A stretch of 64,000 nt of DNA from Polynucleobacter sp. KF022. Its GTDB lineage: Bacteria; Pseudomonadota; Gammaproteobacteria; Burkholderiales; Burkholderiaceae. Below are positions 33,914-43,049 of this stretch, one piece after another. Made by a program: the position numbers and the translations under genes. Numbering within the stretch: position 1 is the stretch's first letter; each line of letters begins with the position of its first letter. Below the pieces are notes generated by a model. That model was not told the origin of the DNA, ran no database searches, and saw nothing but the letters and a program-made list of their open reading frames with translations. The DNA lies in assembly GCF_027924105.1 (NCBI RefSeq), contig NZ_AP026972.1, positions 1,054,001 through 1,118,000 of the forward strand. The letters are read 5' to 3'.

Positions 33914-36373
33914 ATGAAATTACCGGGCAAATCTACTGGATTAAGCAAGCTTTTGCGAGTCGCCCTATGGGTGACTGGACTGTGCCTGATAGTGCTTATA
34001 GCGGCAGCTATTGCCTATTTATATTCTGCGCAATCTAACATCTCCGGTAAGCGCACCATTAAAAGCTTGGGCGATTCCATTGTCATCACATTTGATGATG
34101 TTGAGATTCCGCACATCAAAGCCAAAAGTCAGGCGGATGCCTACTTTGCATTAGGTTACCTTCATGCCAACCAGCGCTCTTGGCAGATGGAAATGAATCG
34201 GCGCATTGCAAGCGGTCGCCTCTCAGAAATACTTGGCAACGACACTGTCAAGATTGATCGCTTTGTGCGCACTCTCGGAATCAAGCGTGCAGCTGAACGC
34301 CAATTTGATCGCTACCCCGTTTCTGCCAAGCGACTCTTGCAAGCATATGCAGATGGCGTCAATGCCGGCAATGCGCAGTTAGGATGGGCGCTTCCAATAG
34401 AGTATTTCTTAACAGGCTCTAAGCCAGGTCATTGGTCTCCTACCGATAGCGTTGCCTGGATGTTGATGATGGCGTATGACCTTGGCGGTAACTGGCATAG
34501 AGAATTACAAAGACTGGAGCTGTCTCAATACCTCAGCACCAAACAAGTATGGGATGTAACTCCACCAAATGAACCCGATGAACCCGTCAGCAATATGGAT
34601 TTTGCCAAGCTCTATAAAGAGCTCAAAGTGTTTCATCCCACGCCCGGCCCAGGGGAAAGCAAACCTCAAAACTTACCCGCTACTGAATTGAGCCAATGGG
34701 ATTACCTTGGCGGCAAAGATGGCATTGGCTCGAATAACTGGGCCCTCAGTGGAAAGCTGAGCAGTACTGGCAAACCATTGTTGGCGAATGACCCTCATCT
34801 AGGACTATCTGCCCCAGCTATTTGGTACTTTGCACATCTGGAAGCTCCAGGATTGAACGTGATTGGCGGAACACTCCCAGGAATTCCGGCTGTAGTTTTA
34901 GGAAGAACAGATAAGTTTGCTTGGAGCTTCACCAATACCGGACCCGATGTACAAGATTTGTATATTGAACAAATTGATTCTAAGAATCCGGGGATGTATC
35001 GTGGTCCGGACGGCCCACTTCCCTTCAAAGTGCATCAAGAGATCATCGACATCAAGGGCGCACCCTCTCTCACCTTCTTAGTCAAAGAAACTCGACATGG
35101 GCCTGTGATCTCAGACTCTTATGCGCGAGCGAAACGTGCAATTGATGTCAATCGTTATGCGCTGGCATTGCGCTGGACAGCGCTTGATGTAGAAAACCAA
35201 TCTGTTGCAGGGCTGTTAGAAATCAATCGCGCTGCCGATCTCGATCAATTTAAGCAGGCACTACGAAAAAATTACGCTCCCATGCAAAATGTGGTGATGG
35301 CAGATACTGAAGGCAATATTGCCTATCAAGCAGCTGGTATTGCACCCAAAAGACAGTTGCATCAGGGCTTATATGGAGTAGCGCCCGCACTTGGTTGGGA
35401 GAAACAATATGACTGGAATGGCTATGTTCCTTTTGAGCAATTACCTGCTAGCAATAATCCTGAGCAAGGCTGGATTGCTACAGCCAATCAAAAAATAGTG
35501 GCCACCAATGATCCCAATCCTTTAACGGGTGATTGGGAATTGCCAACGCGCTATCACCGTATTGTCGATCTCATAAAGTCTAAAAATATTCATTCATTTG
35601 ATGATATGAAAACAATGCAAGGCGATACGCTCTCGCTAGGCGCAACACCTCTACTCGAACTCTTTAAGACCAGTCAATCTTCTCACCCGCTCAGCACACA
35701 AGCGATGGAGATCGCTAGGAACTTTAATGGTGATATGAGGGTTGATAGCGCAGGCGCGCTGATCTTTAATGCATGGGCTGATCAACTGACGCGCAATCTT
35801 TTTTCACGCTTAGGTTATTTATTTACCGATAACTATGGTGCGCGCAACTATCGTGCGCCTCTGCTCAATCAAGTTCAAAACCCAAATAGCCCTTGGTGCG
35901 ATGATCCAAAAACTGAATCCGTTGAATCCTGTTTAGAGTCATCCAATCTTGCCTTGGACAAAGCCCTGGACTACCTCAGTAAAGAGTATGGCAACGATCC
36001 TAAATCATGGGCCTGGGGAAAAGCACATATCGCCATATCTGAGCATCGCCCATTTAGCAAAGTACCAGTTTTAGGAAGTTTATTTAATATTAAAACGCCG
36101 TTTCCAGGAGATAGCTTTTCAGTCAATGTGGGCCGATTGGAGCTTTTACGGTCTAAAAATCCTTACGAGACTCTGCAAGCGCCAAGCTTACGAACAGTCT
36201 ACGATTTATCAGACCTAGAAAAATCTGTCTTCATATATCAAACTGGTCAGTCTGGATGGGTGCAAAGCAAGCTGTACCGCAATATGAACTCATTATGGGC
36301 AAATACTGAATATCTCCCATTGCAAATGAAGTTCGAAAAGATCAGTCGCCAGCTAGAATTGAGCAATAAGTAA
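33914..36373 (+). CDS. Penicillin acylase (Ntn-hydrolase) family protein
   Basis: An 819-residue precursor of the penicillin acylase family. The N-terminal anchor (about 13-37, LLRVALWVTGLCLIVLIAAAIAYLYS) leads into an acylase alpha-chain region with FALGYLHANQRSWQMEMNRRIASGRLSEILG. The predicted new N-terminal nucleophile is S273 in GIGSNNWALSG, followed by GKPLLANDPHLGLSAPAIWYF, and later WSFTNTGPDVQDLY. Such enzymes cleave amides, including acyl-homoserine lactones, so a quorum-quenching or amide-catabolic role is possible but not shown. It is a single-gene unit between tRNA-Leu and small exported proteins. Confidence 0.88.
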   Translation: MKLPGKSTGLSKLLRVALWVTGLCLIVLIAAAIAYLYSAQSNISGKRTIKSLGDSIVITFDDVEIPHIKAKSQADAYFALGYLHANQRSWQMEMNRRIASGRLSEILGNDTVKIDRFVRTLGIKRAAERQFDRYPVSAKRLLQAYADGVNAGNAQLGWALPIEYFLTGSKPGHWSPTDSVAWMLMMAYDLGGNWHRELQRLELSQYLSTKQVWDVTPPNEPDEPVSNMDFAKLYKELKVFHPTPGPGESKPQNLPATELSQWDYLGGKDGIGSNNWALSGKLSSTGKPLLANDPHLGLSAPAIWYFAHLEAPGLNVIGGTLPGIPAVVLGRTDKFAWSFTNTGPDVQDLYIEQIDSKNPGMYRGPDGPLPFKVHQEIIDIKGAPSLTFLVKETRHGPVISDSYARAKRAIDVNRYALALRWTALDVENQSVAGLLEINRAADLDQFKQALRKNYAPMQNVVMADTEGNIAYQAAGIAPKRQLHQGLYGVAPALGWEKQYDWNGYVPFEQLPASNNPEQGWIATANQKIVATNDPNPLTGDWELPTRYHRIVDLIKSKNIHSFDDMKTMQGDTLSLGATPLLELFKTSQSSHPLSTQAMEIARNFNGDMRVDSAGALIFNAWADQLTRNLFSRLGYLFTDNYGARNYRAPLLNQVQNPNSPWCDDPKTESVESCLESSNLALDKALDYLSKEYGNDPKSWAWGKAHIAISEHRPFSKVPVLGSLFNIKTPFPGDSFSVNVGRLELLRSKNPYETLQAPSLRTVYDLSDLEKSVFIYQTGQSGWVQSKLYRNMNSLWANTEYLPLQMKFEKISRQLELSNK

Positions 36374-36459
36374 GCTTTTAAGCTGCTATTGGCACATCAA
36401 CTAGAGCTAGTTAAAATGCTACATAAATGTCAACAGCCATTACTAAGGACTTAACACCC

Positions 36460-36864
36460 ATGAAATCGATTATCACCCTGCTCACTATGTCTGCCGCATT
36501 ACTCGTTAGCGCAAATGCTTCGGCTGCCTGGCAAGAGATTGGTAGCAATGATCAATCCGTCGTATTTGTGGATACCGCCACCCTTCAAACTCAAGGTAAT
36601 TTAGCGCAGATTATGTCTATGCTGGATTTCAAAAAACCAGGTCAAGATCCGCAAACTAAAGAGAATGTGAACTCCATAATTGGTTTAAATGAATACGATT
36701 GCAGCACCGGCAAATATCGTCCGATTGAATTCAAGGTCTTTACTGGAAACCGCGGTAAAGGCAAAGTGATCGTAGATCAAAAAACTCCTGACAGCGTATT
36801 TGAAGCCATCCCCAATGGCCATTGGGCTGCTGGTGTATTTAATGTTGCTTGTCAGAGCAAATAA
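36460..36864 (+). CDS. Surface-adhesin E-like secreted protein
   Basis: A 134-residue exported protein: signal peptide MKSIITLLTMSAALLVSANASA and a mature part WQEIGSNDQSVVFVDTATLQ... NEYDCSTGKYRPIEFKVF... AAGVFNVACQSK with two cysteines. The pattern resembles the surface-adhesin protein E / CNP1-like family. The ATG at 36460 is chosen over the upstream ATG at 36427 because a signal peptide then begins at once and AAGGA sits 10 bases ahead of it. It overlaps the following lipoprotein reading frame. Confidence 0.75.
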   Translation: MKSIITLLTMSAALLVSANASAAWQEIGSNDQSVVFVDTATLQTQGNLAQIMSMLDFKKPGQDPQTKENVNSIIGLNEYDCSTGKYRPIEFKVFTGNRGKGKVIVDQKTPDSVFEAIPNGHWAAGVFNVACQSK

Positions 36865-37264
36865 ATTTCCTAGCCGGCAATTGAATGTCGGCCTCTGGTT
36901 TAGTTTAATTTGTGCGTTTGGTTTATTGACTGCTTGTGCTGCACCACTAGCGTTTTTAAGCAGTAGTGGTTCAGCCGCAGCAAGCACCGTTGGTACTGCT
37001 GCTGTTGCTAATCCTGGCACAGCAGCAAGTCTTGCCTCAACTGCAACCACCGGAAAATCCCCACTGGAACACGCTGCTTCTGCAGTCACTAAGAAGGAAT
37101 GTAGCTTCTTTAATGTCATTGACTCTAAGCCCATCTGCATCGAAGTGGTCTTACCGACAGTGACAGATAAGAGTGAACCTCTAATGGGCCCTGCAGATGT
37201 CATTATTGAATTGCCCAAGCAGCAAGCAACTGGCTTAGCGCCAACCAAGGGAATTACAGACTAA
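36842..37264 (+). CDS. Lipoprotein of unknown function
   Basis: A 140-residue protein starting at the ATG at 36842 inside the end of the preceding gene (23 bases overlap): MLLVRANKFPSRQLNVGLWFSLICAFGLLTACAAP. The LLTAC lipobox supports lipidation. The mature part is Ala/Ser/Thr-rich with VGTAAVANPGTAASLASTATTG and ends in a segment with two cysteines, ECSFFNVIDSKPICIEV. A longer reading from 36800 is open but would lie almost wholly inside the previous gene. Function unknown. Confidence 0.7.
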   Translation: MLLVRANKFPSRQLNVGLWFSLICAFGLLTACAAPLAFLSSSGSAAASTVGTAAVANPGTAASLASTATTGKSPLEHAASAVTKKECSFFNVIDSKPICIEVVLPTVTDKSEPLMGPADVIIELPKQQATGLAPTKGITD

Positions 37265-37320
37265 AATTGAGGCATTAAAGATTCTCTCCAACTGCATTTG
37301 ACGGATATCTAATAATTAAA

Positions 37321-38175
37321 ATGGCTACAGAAAACTACTACCTGACGCTTACCTGCCCCAATAAACCGGGCATTGTTGCCGCAGTATCTACCTATATTTT
37401 TGAATTAGGTGGTGATATTGAAGAAGCCCAACAGTTTGATGACAAGGCTTCTAAACGTTTTTTTATGAGGGTGAGCTTTAGCTGCCCTGCAAATGCGGAG
37501 TCACTCAGAGCAGGCTTTCAAGATATTGCCAAACGCTTTGAACTCACTTGGGAATTGCGCGCAGTCAAAGATCTAAAGCGAGTTTTGATCATGGCCTCTA
37601 AGCTTGATCATTGCTTGGTTGACTTACTCTACCGCTGGCGCATTGGTGAATTGCCGATGATTATTTGCGGCATTGTTTCTAATCATCCTCGTGACGTGTA
37701 TGCCAGCATCGATTTTGCGGACATTCCTTTTTATCACCTGCCTGTTACTGCAGAAACTAAGCCAGCCCAAGAAGCAAGACTTTTAGAAATCATTGCCGAG
37801 TCTAAAGTGGATATGGTGATCTTGGCCCGCTACATGCAAATCTTGTCTGATGATTTATCTACCAAGCTTTCTGGCCGCTGCATTAACGTACACCACTCAT
37901 TCTTGCCAAGCTTTAAAGGTGCTAAACCCTACCATCAGGCTCATGCACGCGGTATCAAGTTGATTGGCGCAACCGCCCATTTCGTGACTAGTGATTTGGA
38001 TGAGGGGCCGATTATTGAGCAAGACGTTACTCGCGTTACCCATGGTGATACGCCGGATGACTTAGTTCGCAAGGGGCGTGATTTAGAACGTACCGTACTT
38101 TCTAGAGCATTGCGCTACTACCTGCATGATCGCGTTCTGATTAATGGAGCGACTTCCGTAGTCTTCTCTGATTAA
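37321..38175 (+). CDS. purU: Formyltetrahydrofolate deformylase
   Basis: A 284-residue PurU enzyme that hydrolyses 10-formyl-tetrahydrofolate to formate and THF. The N-terminal ACT-like domain (YYLTLTCPNKPGIVAAVSTYIFELGGDIEEAQQF) is followed by the formyltransferase fold with LARYMQILS, the catalytic tract INVHHSFLPSFKGAKPYHQAHARG and GATAHFVTSDLDEGPIIEQDV. The formate it produces links it functionally, though not by position, to the formate dehydrogenase in the same window. Confidence 0.94.
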   Translation: MATENYYLTLTCPNKPGIVAAVSTYIFELGGDIEEAQQFDDKASKRFFMRVSFSCPANAESLRAGFQDIAKRFELTWELRAVKDLKRVLIMASKLDHCLVDLLYRWRIGELPMIICGIVSNHPRDVYASIDFADIPFYHLPVTAETKPAQEARLLEIIAESKVDMVILARYMQILSDDLSTKLSGRCINVHHSFLPSFKGAKPYHQAHARGIKLIGATAHFVTSDLDEGPIIEQDVTRVTHGDTPDDLVRKGRDLERTVLSRALRYYLHDRVLINGATSVVFSD

Positions 38176-38191
38176 TTAGTAGCGGCTATTT

Positions 38192-38962
38192 TTAGGGTCT
38201 AACCCCTGGAGATTCTAGGGGGAGACCTCTAGCACGCCACATGAGAAATAACTCTAGCTGAGCCATCTCAGGCGAACCATATTCAAACTGCTGGGCCCTG
38301 ACACCACTCATACAGTTACGAAGGCGTCGCTGCACTAAACCCAAGGTTTGCCATTCCAAGCGATAGATAGGATAAGCATTCGGATGCCCTTGCGGAATGA
38401 GACTTCCACCCAACTTCAAGCCTGCTCTATCTTCATGGCATTGCGCACAAGATAAATTGAGTTGCCCCATGCGCTCATTAAATGTCTGACGCCCCTTCTT
38501 CATAAAAACTGCATTGGCTGGGCTTTCTTGAATGGCAATCGGCATCCCTTTAGATTGAAATGCAATCAAGGCTGTTAATGCCAAAAGATCCTTACTCTCA
38601 TATGCCAGTGCAGGCATAGATTGGGTACCCACACGACACTGATTGATTTGCCCCTCTAGGGTCTGCAATTTACCCTTAATCACTTTGGGAAACCGCGTAG
38701 CAACGCCACGCATGGATTTTTTGACATCGCCATGGCATGAACCACATGATTTATTCTTTGGGCCCAATGGCTGTTGCCACAAAGTTTCACCATCGCCCAC
38801 CCAAAACATCGCAGGATTTAACAAAGGGTCATCCTGCATTGCTTTGTTTTCAGCAGACATGAGTTCATAGCTAGACTGCTGAATAGGTGACGCACCCACC
38901 CCTACGGATGGGCTAAGAGAAAAATAAATGCTGCCGAGAAAAAGTAAGGTCAGCTTATTCAC
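38192..38962 (-). CDS. soxA: SoxA-like diheme cytochrome c
   Basis: A 256-residue periplasmic cytochrome with a signal peptide of about 24 residues. Two heme motifs are present, CGSCH (C73-H77) and CAQCH (C172-H176), plus C217 in RRLRNCMSGVRAQ, which is the persulfide-forming ligand Cys of SoxA. SoxA with SoxX links thiosulfate to the SoxY cysteine. GTG start at 38962 overlaps the soxZ stop (GTGA), so it is translationally coupled. It is the last gene of a reverse operon led by a molybdenum hydroxylase. Confidence 0.9.
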   Translation of the reverse strand: MNKLTLLFLGSIYFSLSPSVGVGASPIQQSSYELMSAENKAMQDDPLLNPAMFWVGDGETLWQQPLGPKNKSCGSCHGDVKKSMRGVATRFPKVIKGKLQTLEGQINQCRVGTQSMPALAYESKDLLALTALIAFQSKGMPIAIQESPANAVFMKKGRQTFNERMGQLNLSCAQCHEDRAGLKLGGSLIPQGHPNAYPIYRLEWQTLGLVQRRLRNCMSGVRAQQFEYGSPEMAQLELFLMWRARGLPLESPGVRP

Positions 38963-39288
38963 GAAACAGTAATGCGCGCCTGATTGACTGCCTCATATCC
39001 ATCATCCCCCACCCACTTAAACTCAAGCATGCCAGACTCAACTGCCACCGTGGTGAAGATGATTAATGGATTTGCGCCAATACCAGAGAAAAAATCCGCC
39101 TTGAAGACTTCAACATTGTTATAAGTACAGGTAAAGGTGCGAATAATATCGCGAGGAATGCGCTTGCCCCCCTCGGTATAACGAAAACCCGATTCCATAT
39201 CGTGTTGTGCGATGGCGCGAATCTCAATAATGGAATCTTTTTTTGCCGCTGTCGGCATGGTGATGGATGTGCGGGAAGTTTTACTCAT
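38959..39288 (-). CDS. soxZ: SoxZ, thiosulfate carrier complex subunit
   Basis: A 109-residue SoxZ: PTAAKKDSIIEIRAIAQHDMESGFRYTEGGKRIPRDIIRTFTCTYNNVEVFKADFFSGIGANPLIIFTTV is the family's fold, which partners SoxY and lets its C-terminal arm reach the enzymes. The ATG at 39288 overlaps the soxY stop (ATGA). The longer in-frame ATG at 39303 would lie inside soxY and is less likely. The stop overlaps the soxA GTG. Confidence 0.88.
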   Translation of the reverse strand: MSKTSRTSITMPTAAKKDSIIEIRAIAQHDMESGFRYTEGGKRIPRDIIRTFTCTYNNVEVFKADFFSGIGANPLIIFTTVAVESGMLEFKWVGDDGYEAVNQARITVS

Positions 39289-39785
39289 ACCATCTCCGTA
39301 CAAGCAGAAAGTGTTACTAACGTTTCAGCTGAGCCCTGCCAAAAGCTACCATTACTCATCTGTGCAATTGCCCAGACCTTCTGACTATCAGCCAGACGCA
39401 CGCGAGTGGTAACGTTTGCAGTCCCTGAACGTGGTGTTAAGAAAACAGTAAAGATATTCGGAGATGGATTGGCCTCTGCAATAACATGAATAGTCTTCAC
39501 GTAATCGCTGGCAGTCATCGGACTATCGACACTTACTTTCAGAACGACTAGATTGCCATTTTCTACCAGGGGTGGAATGGTGAGCTTAACCTTACCTTCC
39601 AGAATAGCGGCGCCACCTGTAATTTTTTTGATCGCCTCATCAGCATCTTCTTTTTTCGCAAAGGCTGCGGATGGATTAAGGCAAATACCAAGGGCTAGTA
39701 GGCCAAGTCCTTTGACTTGCTTTAGCCAGTTTCGACGATGATGCTGAATGGTTTTATTCATCTGGGTTTGATAGGGTTCATTCAT
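39285..39785 (-). CDS. soxY: SoxY-like carrier subunit with atypical C-terminus
   Basis: A 166-residue exported protein with a Tat-type signal (HHRRNWLKQVKGLGLLALG). The mature fold KLTIPPLVENGNLVVLKVSVDSPMTASDYVKTIHVIAEANPSPNIFTVFL... is SoxY-like. Canonical SoxY ends in GGCGG. Here the end is LVTLSACTEMV, a Cys at 162 four residues from the terminus with no flanking glycines. The neighbouring frames of the same bases also show no GGCGG, so truncation by frameshift is unlikely. Its start overlaps the soxX stop by 8 bases and its stop overlaps soxZ. Confidence 0.85.
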   Translation of the reverse strand: MNEPYQTQMNKTIQHHRRNWLKQVKGLGLLALGICLNPSAAFAKKEDADEAIKKITGGAAILEGKVKLTIPPLVENGNLVVLKVSVDSPMTASDYVKTIHVIAEANPSPNIFTVFLTPRSGTANVTTRVRLADSQKVWAIAQMSNGSFWQGSAETLVTLSACTEMV

Positions 39786-40221
39786 TATTTAATGTCACTA
39801 AAAACGCAATCACATCCTCAATTTCCTGGCCACTAAAGATAGTCTGCCCGGCAAATTTAGGGGCTACACGATTAAGATTATTTGTTTGGTAGTAAGACGG
39901 CATGATGGTTTGTGGGTTGAAGTATGATGCATTTACAATACGCGCCCTCAGTTGTGGCGCATTCAAGCGAGCAACGCTTGCCTTGAGTTCGGGTGCCAAG
40001 TTGCCTTGAAAGCGTTCTTCTGGAAAAGGGCCGCTATGGCATAACAAACACAATCCAGTTTGACGACTTGCCACAATGGCCCTACCACGCATTGGGTCGC
40101 CGGGCTCAACAGAAAGGGATTCGACAATCGAATCCCCCTTAATAATTTGAGCTTGCGCAACCTGGAGATTGAGGATGACTAGCAAAGATACTGCTAGTGC
40201 AATCCTCTTTCTCATGGACAC
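39778..40221 (-). CDS. soxX: SoxX-like monoheme cytochrome c
   Basis: A 147-residue periplasmic cytochrome with a signal peptide (about 24 residues, ending VAQAQ). One heme motif CLLCH (C58-H62) follows GRAIVASRQTG, and ISYYQ-like MPSYYQTNN probably carries the axial Met. SoxX normally pairs with SoxA. It begins 21 bases after the molybdenum hydroxylase gene and ends overlapping soxY, which places the sox genes in the same transcript. Confidence 0.87.
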   Translation of the reverse strand: MSMRKRIALAVSLLVILNLQVAQAQIIKGDSIVESLSVEPGDPMRGRAIVASRQTGLCLLCHSGPFPEERFQGNLAPELKASVARLNAPQLRARIVNASYFNPQTIMPSYYQTNNLNRVAPKFAGQTIFSGQEIEDVIAFLVTLNNE

Positions 40222-40242
40222 AATTTCACTTTGAACTAACTA

Positions 40243-42459
40243 TTAAACCAACTTGATACCGCTGTTTTTCAAAGGAACTGTGCGCAAACGCTTACCAGTT
40301 GCACGATAAATTGCATTCAGTACCGCTGGTGCAGCTACCGCAATCGTTGGCTCACCTACTCCGCCCCAGTCCTTGCCACCACCTTGAATGATGATAGTTT
40401 CTACTTTAGGCATTTGAGAGAGGCGAATCGATCCGAAGGTATCGAAGTTCTTTTGTACAACAGCCCCTTTTTCGATTGTGATCTCTTCTTCGAATAAGGC
40501 GGATAAGCCATATACAAAAGAGCCTGATACCTGACGAGCTACTTGCGCAGGATTAACGACATAACCAGGGTCCGTTGCCGCAACAATGCGATGAATCTTC
40601 ACTTCATTACCGTTGGTCACTGATAATTCGCAGGCTGCAGCCACATAGCTTCCGAAGGAACGCATTTGAGCCACACCACGGAATACGCCTGGTTTAGCCG
40701 GTGTATTCCAACCAATACCATCAGCTACAGCATTTAGTACCGCTACCGCACGTGGAAACTTTTCCATATGCTTGCGACGGAACTCCACTGCATCAACACC
40801 AGTGGCTTCAGCCATTTCATCCATAAAGGTTTCAATAAAGATCGCATTCTGGTTTACGTTCACGCCGCGCCAAAATCCTGGAGGCACGGTTGTGTTACGC
40901 ATCGCATAATCAATATTGAGATTGGGGAAGCTGTAGGTAATACCATGCTCACCCGTCGGATCAACGCCTTGGAATGCCAAAGGATCTTTACCTTTATTGG
41001 CCGCCACAACAGCTGGACGTACAGCAGCCAAAATAGACTGGCCTGATAAACGCATATTGACTGCAGTCACGTTCTTCTTGTCATCGATTGCAGCAGACAT
41101 TTTGCACATCATTACTGGGTGGTAACGACCTTGCGTCATATCTTCTTCACGAGTCCAGATCAACTTAATAGGCGTTCCTGGCATTTGCTTTGCAATATTC
41201 ACTGCTTGCGTTGTGTAATCCTGGAAGGCACCACGGCGACCAAAGCCACCACCCAAGTTCACTTTATAAACATTACATTTGTCAGCAGGCAATCCTGATG
41301 CAGCGATAACTGCAGCTAACGAGGCCTCACCGTCCTGAGTAGGCACCCAAGCCTCACAGGAATCTGCCGTCCATTTGGCAGTAGCTGTTTGTGGCTCAAG
41401 CGTTGCATGATTCAAAAATGGGTAGAAGTAAGTGGCTTCCAATGTTTTGGATGCGCTAGACATAGCCGCTTTCACATCACCATTTGTATTGTGAGCAAAT
41501 GCATCATTTGCGCTAAGCCCCTCTTCCAACATCTTCTTGATACCAGCGCTAGAAAGATCACCGTTTGAACCGTTATCCCAAACAATATTGACTTGGTCTA
41601 AAGCGGTTTTAGCCTGCCAGAAAGTATCCGCAACCACTGCTACTGCGGAGTCGCCAACCTGCACAACCTTCTTAACGCCCTTCATGCTTTGAGCCTTGGT
41701 TGCATCGTAGCTCTTCACTTTGCCACCAAATACCGGAGATTCCTTGATGTTGGCTACCAACATGCCTGGCATCTTCAAATCGATTGCGTAGACTTGCTTT
41801 CCGGTAACCTTGTCAGCAACGCCGTCAATACGATTAACCGACTTGCCGATGAGCTTCCACTCTTTTGGATCCTTAAGCGGAACTTCCTTAGGCACCTCTA
41901 ATTGAGATGCAGCAACAGATACTTTGCCGAAAGTGGTTTTCTTGCCAGATGGTGTGTGCGTAATCACACTGTCTTTAGCGACACATTCTGATGCAGGTAC
42001 GTTCCATTGGTTGGCAGCAGCCTGAATTAACATCATGCGTGCTGCAGCACCGCCCTTACGAACATATTGCTCAGAAGTACGAATACCACGGCTACCACCC
42101 GTTGAATAACTTCCCCAAACTTTATTGCGTTTTAAATTCTCACCAGGCGATGGGTAATCATAAGAAACTTTTTTCCAATCGCATTGCAATTCTTCTGCAA
42201 CCATCTGCGCCAAACCAGTGATCGTGCCTTGGCCCATTTCAGAGCGAACAATGCGCACGACAACATCATCATTTGGCTTCACCACAACCCACACACCAAT
42301 TTCTGGGGTTGCTAATGGAGTCATTGCAGTAGTGCCTGTGCCCATAGCAGCATGAGCACTAGACATAAAGGAAAGATCAAAACCAATTGCTAGTCCTGTG
42401 GCAATAGCACTAGAACCGATAACAAAGTGGCGACGGGAAGTATTTGTATTTGTAGTCAT
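40243..42459 (-). CDS. Xanthine dehydrogenase-family molybdenum hydroxylase, large subunit (IorB-like)
   Basis: A 738-residue molybdopterin-cytosine-dinucleotide hydroxylase. It begins with a twin-arginine signal (TSRRHFVIGSSAIATGLAIG), so the enzyme is likely periplasmic. The fold regions AMGTGTTAMTPL..., GSYSTGGSRGIRTS, LEATYFYPFLNHATLEPQTATAKW and GGGFGRRGAFQDYTTQAV are those of isoquinoline 1-oxidoreductase beta-like subunits. The catalytic Glu is in GVGEPTIAVAAPAVLNAI near the C-terminus. It lacks its own cytochrome subunit, but soxX starts 21 bases later, so SoxXA cytochromes could be its electron partners. Substrate unknown. Confidence 0.88.
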   Translation of the reverse strand: MTTNTNTSRRHFVIGSSAIATGLAIGFDLSFMSSAHAAMGTGTTAMTPLATPEIGVWVVVKPNDDVVVRIVRSEMGQGTITGLAQMVAEELQCDWKKVSYDYPSPGENLKRNKVWGSYSTGGSRGIRTSEQYVRKGGAAARMMLIQAAANQWNVPASECVAKDSVITHTPSGKKTTFGKVSVAASQLEVPKEVPLKDPKEWKLIGKSVNRIDGVADKVTGKQVYAIDLKMPGMLVANIKESPVFGGKVKSYDATKAQSMKGVKKVVQVGDSAVAVVADTFWQAKTALDQVNIVWDNGSNGDLSSAGIKKMLEEGLSANDAFAHNTNGDVKAAMSSASKTLEATYFYPFLNHATLEPQTATAKWTADSCEAWVPTQDGEASLAAVIAASGLPADKCNVYKVNLGGGFGRRGAFQDYTTQAVNIAKQMPGTPIKLIWTREEDMTQGRYHPVMMCKMSAAIDDKKNVTAVNMRLSGQSILAAVRPAVVAANKGKDPLAFQGVDPTGEHGITYSFPNLNIDYAMRNTTVPPGFWRGVNVNQNAIFIETFMDEMAEATGVDAVEFRRKHMEKFPRAVAVLNAVADGIGWNTPAKPGVFRGVAQMRSFGSYVAAACELSVTNGNEVKIHRIVAATDPGYVVNPAQVARQVSGSFVYGLSALFEEEITIEKGAVVQKNFDTFGSIRLSQMPKVETIIIQGGGKDWGGVGEPTIAVAAPAVLNAIYRATGKRLRTVPLKNSGIKLV

Positions 42460-42469
42460 ATGTTTCCCC

Positions 42470-42919
42470 TTAAGCCTTGCTTACAGCATGAATCGCTGCA
42501 CGCACTTCTTGGAAGGTGCCGCAACGACAGATATTAGTAATGGCCGCATCGATTTGCGCATCTGTAGGCTTTGGCGTGTTACGCAACAAAGCTGTAGTTG
42601 CCATCACCATGCCAGATTGACAGTAACCGCACTGAGGAACTTGGTTATCAACCCAAGCTTTTTGTACTTTAGACAACTGACCATTCTTTTCTAAACTTTC
42701 AATGGTCTCAATTTTTTTACCCTCTACAGCTGAGACGGGTATTGCGCAACTGCGAACAGCCTGACCATCGAAGAGAACTGTACAAGCACCACACGCACCA
42801 ATACCGCAACCATACTTAGTGCCGGTTAATCCAACTTGTTCGCGGATTACCCAAAGTAAAGGGGTGTCTGGATCTACATCCAGCTTGTACTTTTTGCCAT
42901 TCACATTTAGTTCGGCCAT
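42470..42919 (-). CDS. [2Fe-2S] subunit of the molybdenum hydroxylase (IorA-like)
   Basis: A 149-residue ferredoxin-type small subunit. The first cluster motif is KYGCGIGACGACTVLFDGQAVRSC and the second QCGYCQSGMVMATTALLR with NICRCGT, both typical of aldehyde oxidase/xanthine dehydrogenase family small subunits. There is no signal peptide, so it is expected to be co-exported with the Tat-bearing large subunit. It is the first gene of the operon and the 130-base upstream region separates it from the divergent lrgA-like gene. Confidence 0.92.
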   Translation of the reverse strand: MAELNVNGKKYKLDVDPDTPLLWVIREQVGLTGTKYGCGIGACGACTVLFDGQAVRSCAIPVSAVEGKKIETIESLEKNGQLSKVQKAWVDNQVPQCGYCQSGMVMATTALLRNTPKPTDAQIDAAITNICRCGTFQEVRAAIHAVSKA

Positions 42920-43049
42920 GCGTGCTCTCCTGTTAAGTCTTTTATCGTTCTTAGGGCATTAGAAATACCCCTGTTTTTTGTACGTTCATCTTAACCAAGA
43001 ATTGATTTATTGCTTTGCAACATAAATTATTGCGCAGTAAGATCAAGAC

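Noticed and set aside
36685..37248. A 187-codon reverse frame over the two small exported genes
   Set aside because: The forward frames have signal peptide, lipobox and ribosome sites; the reverse frame matches no known fold.
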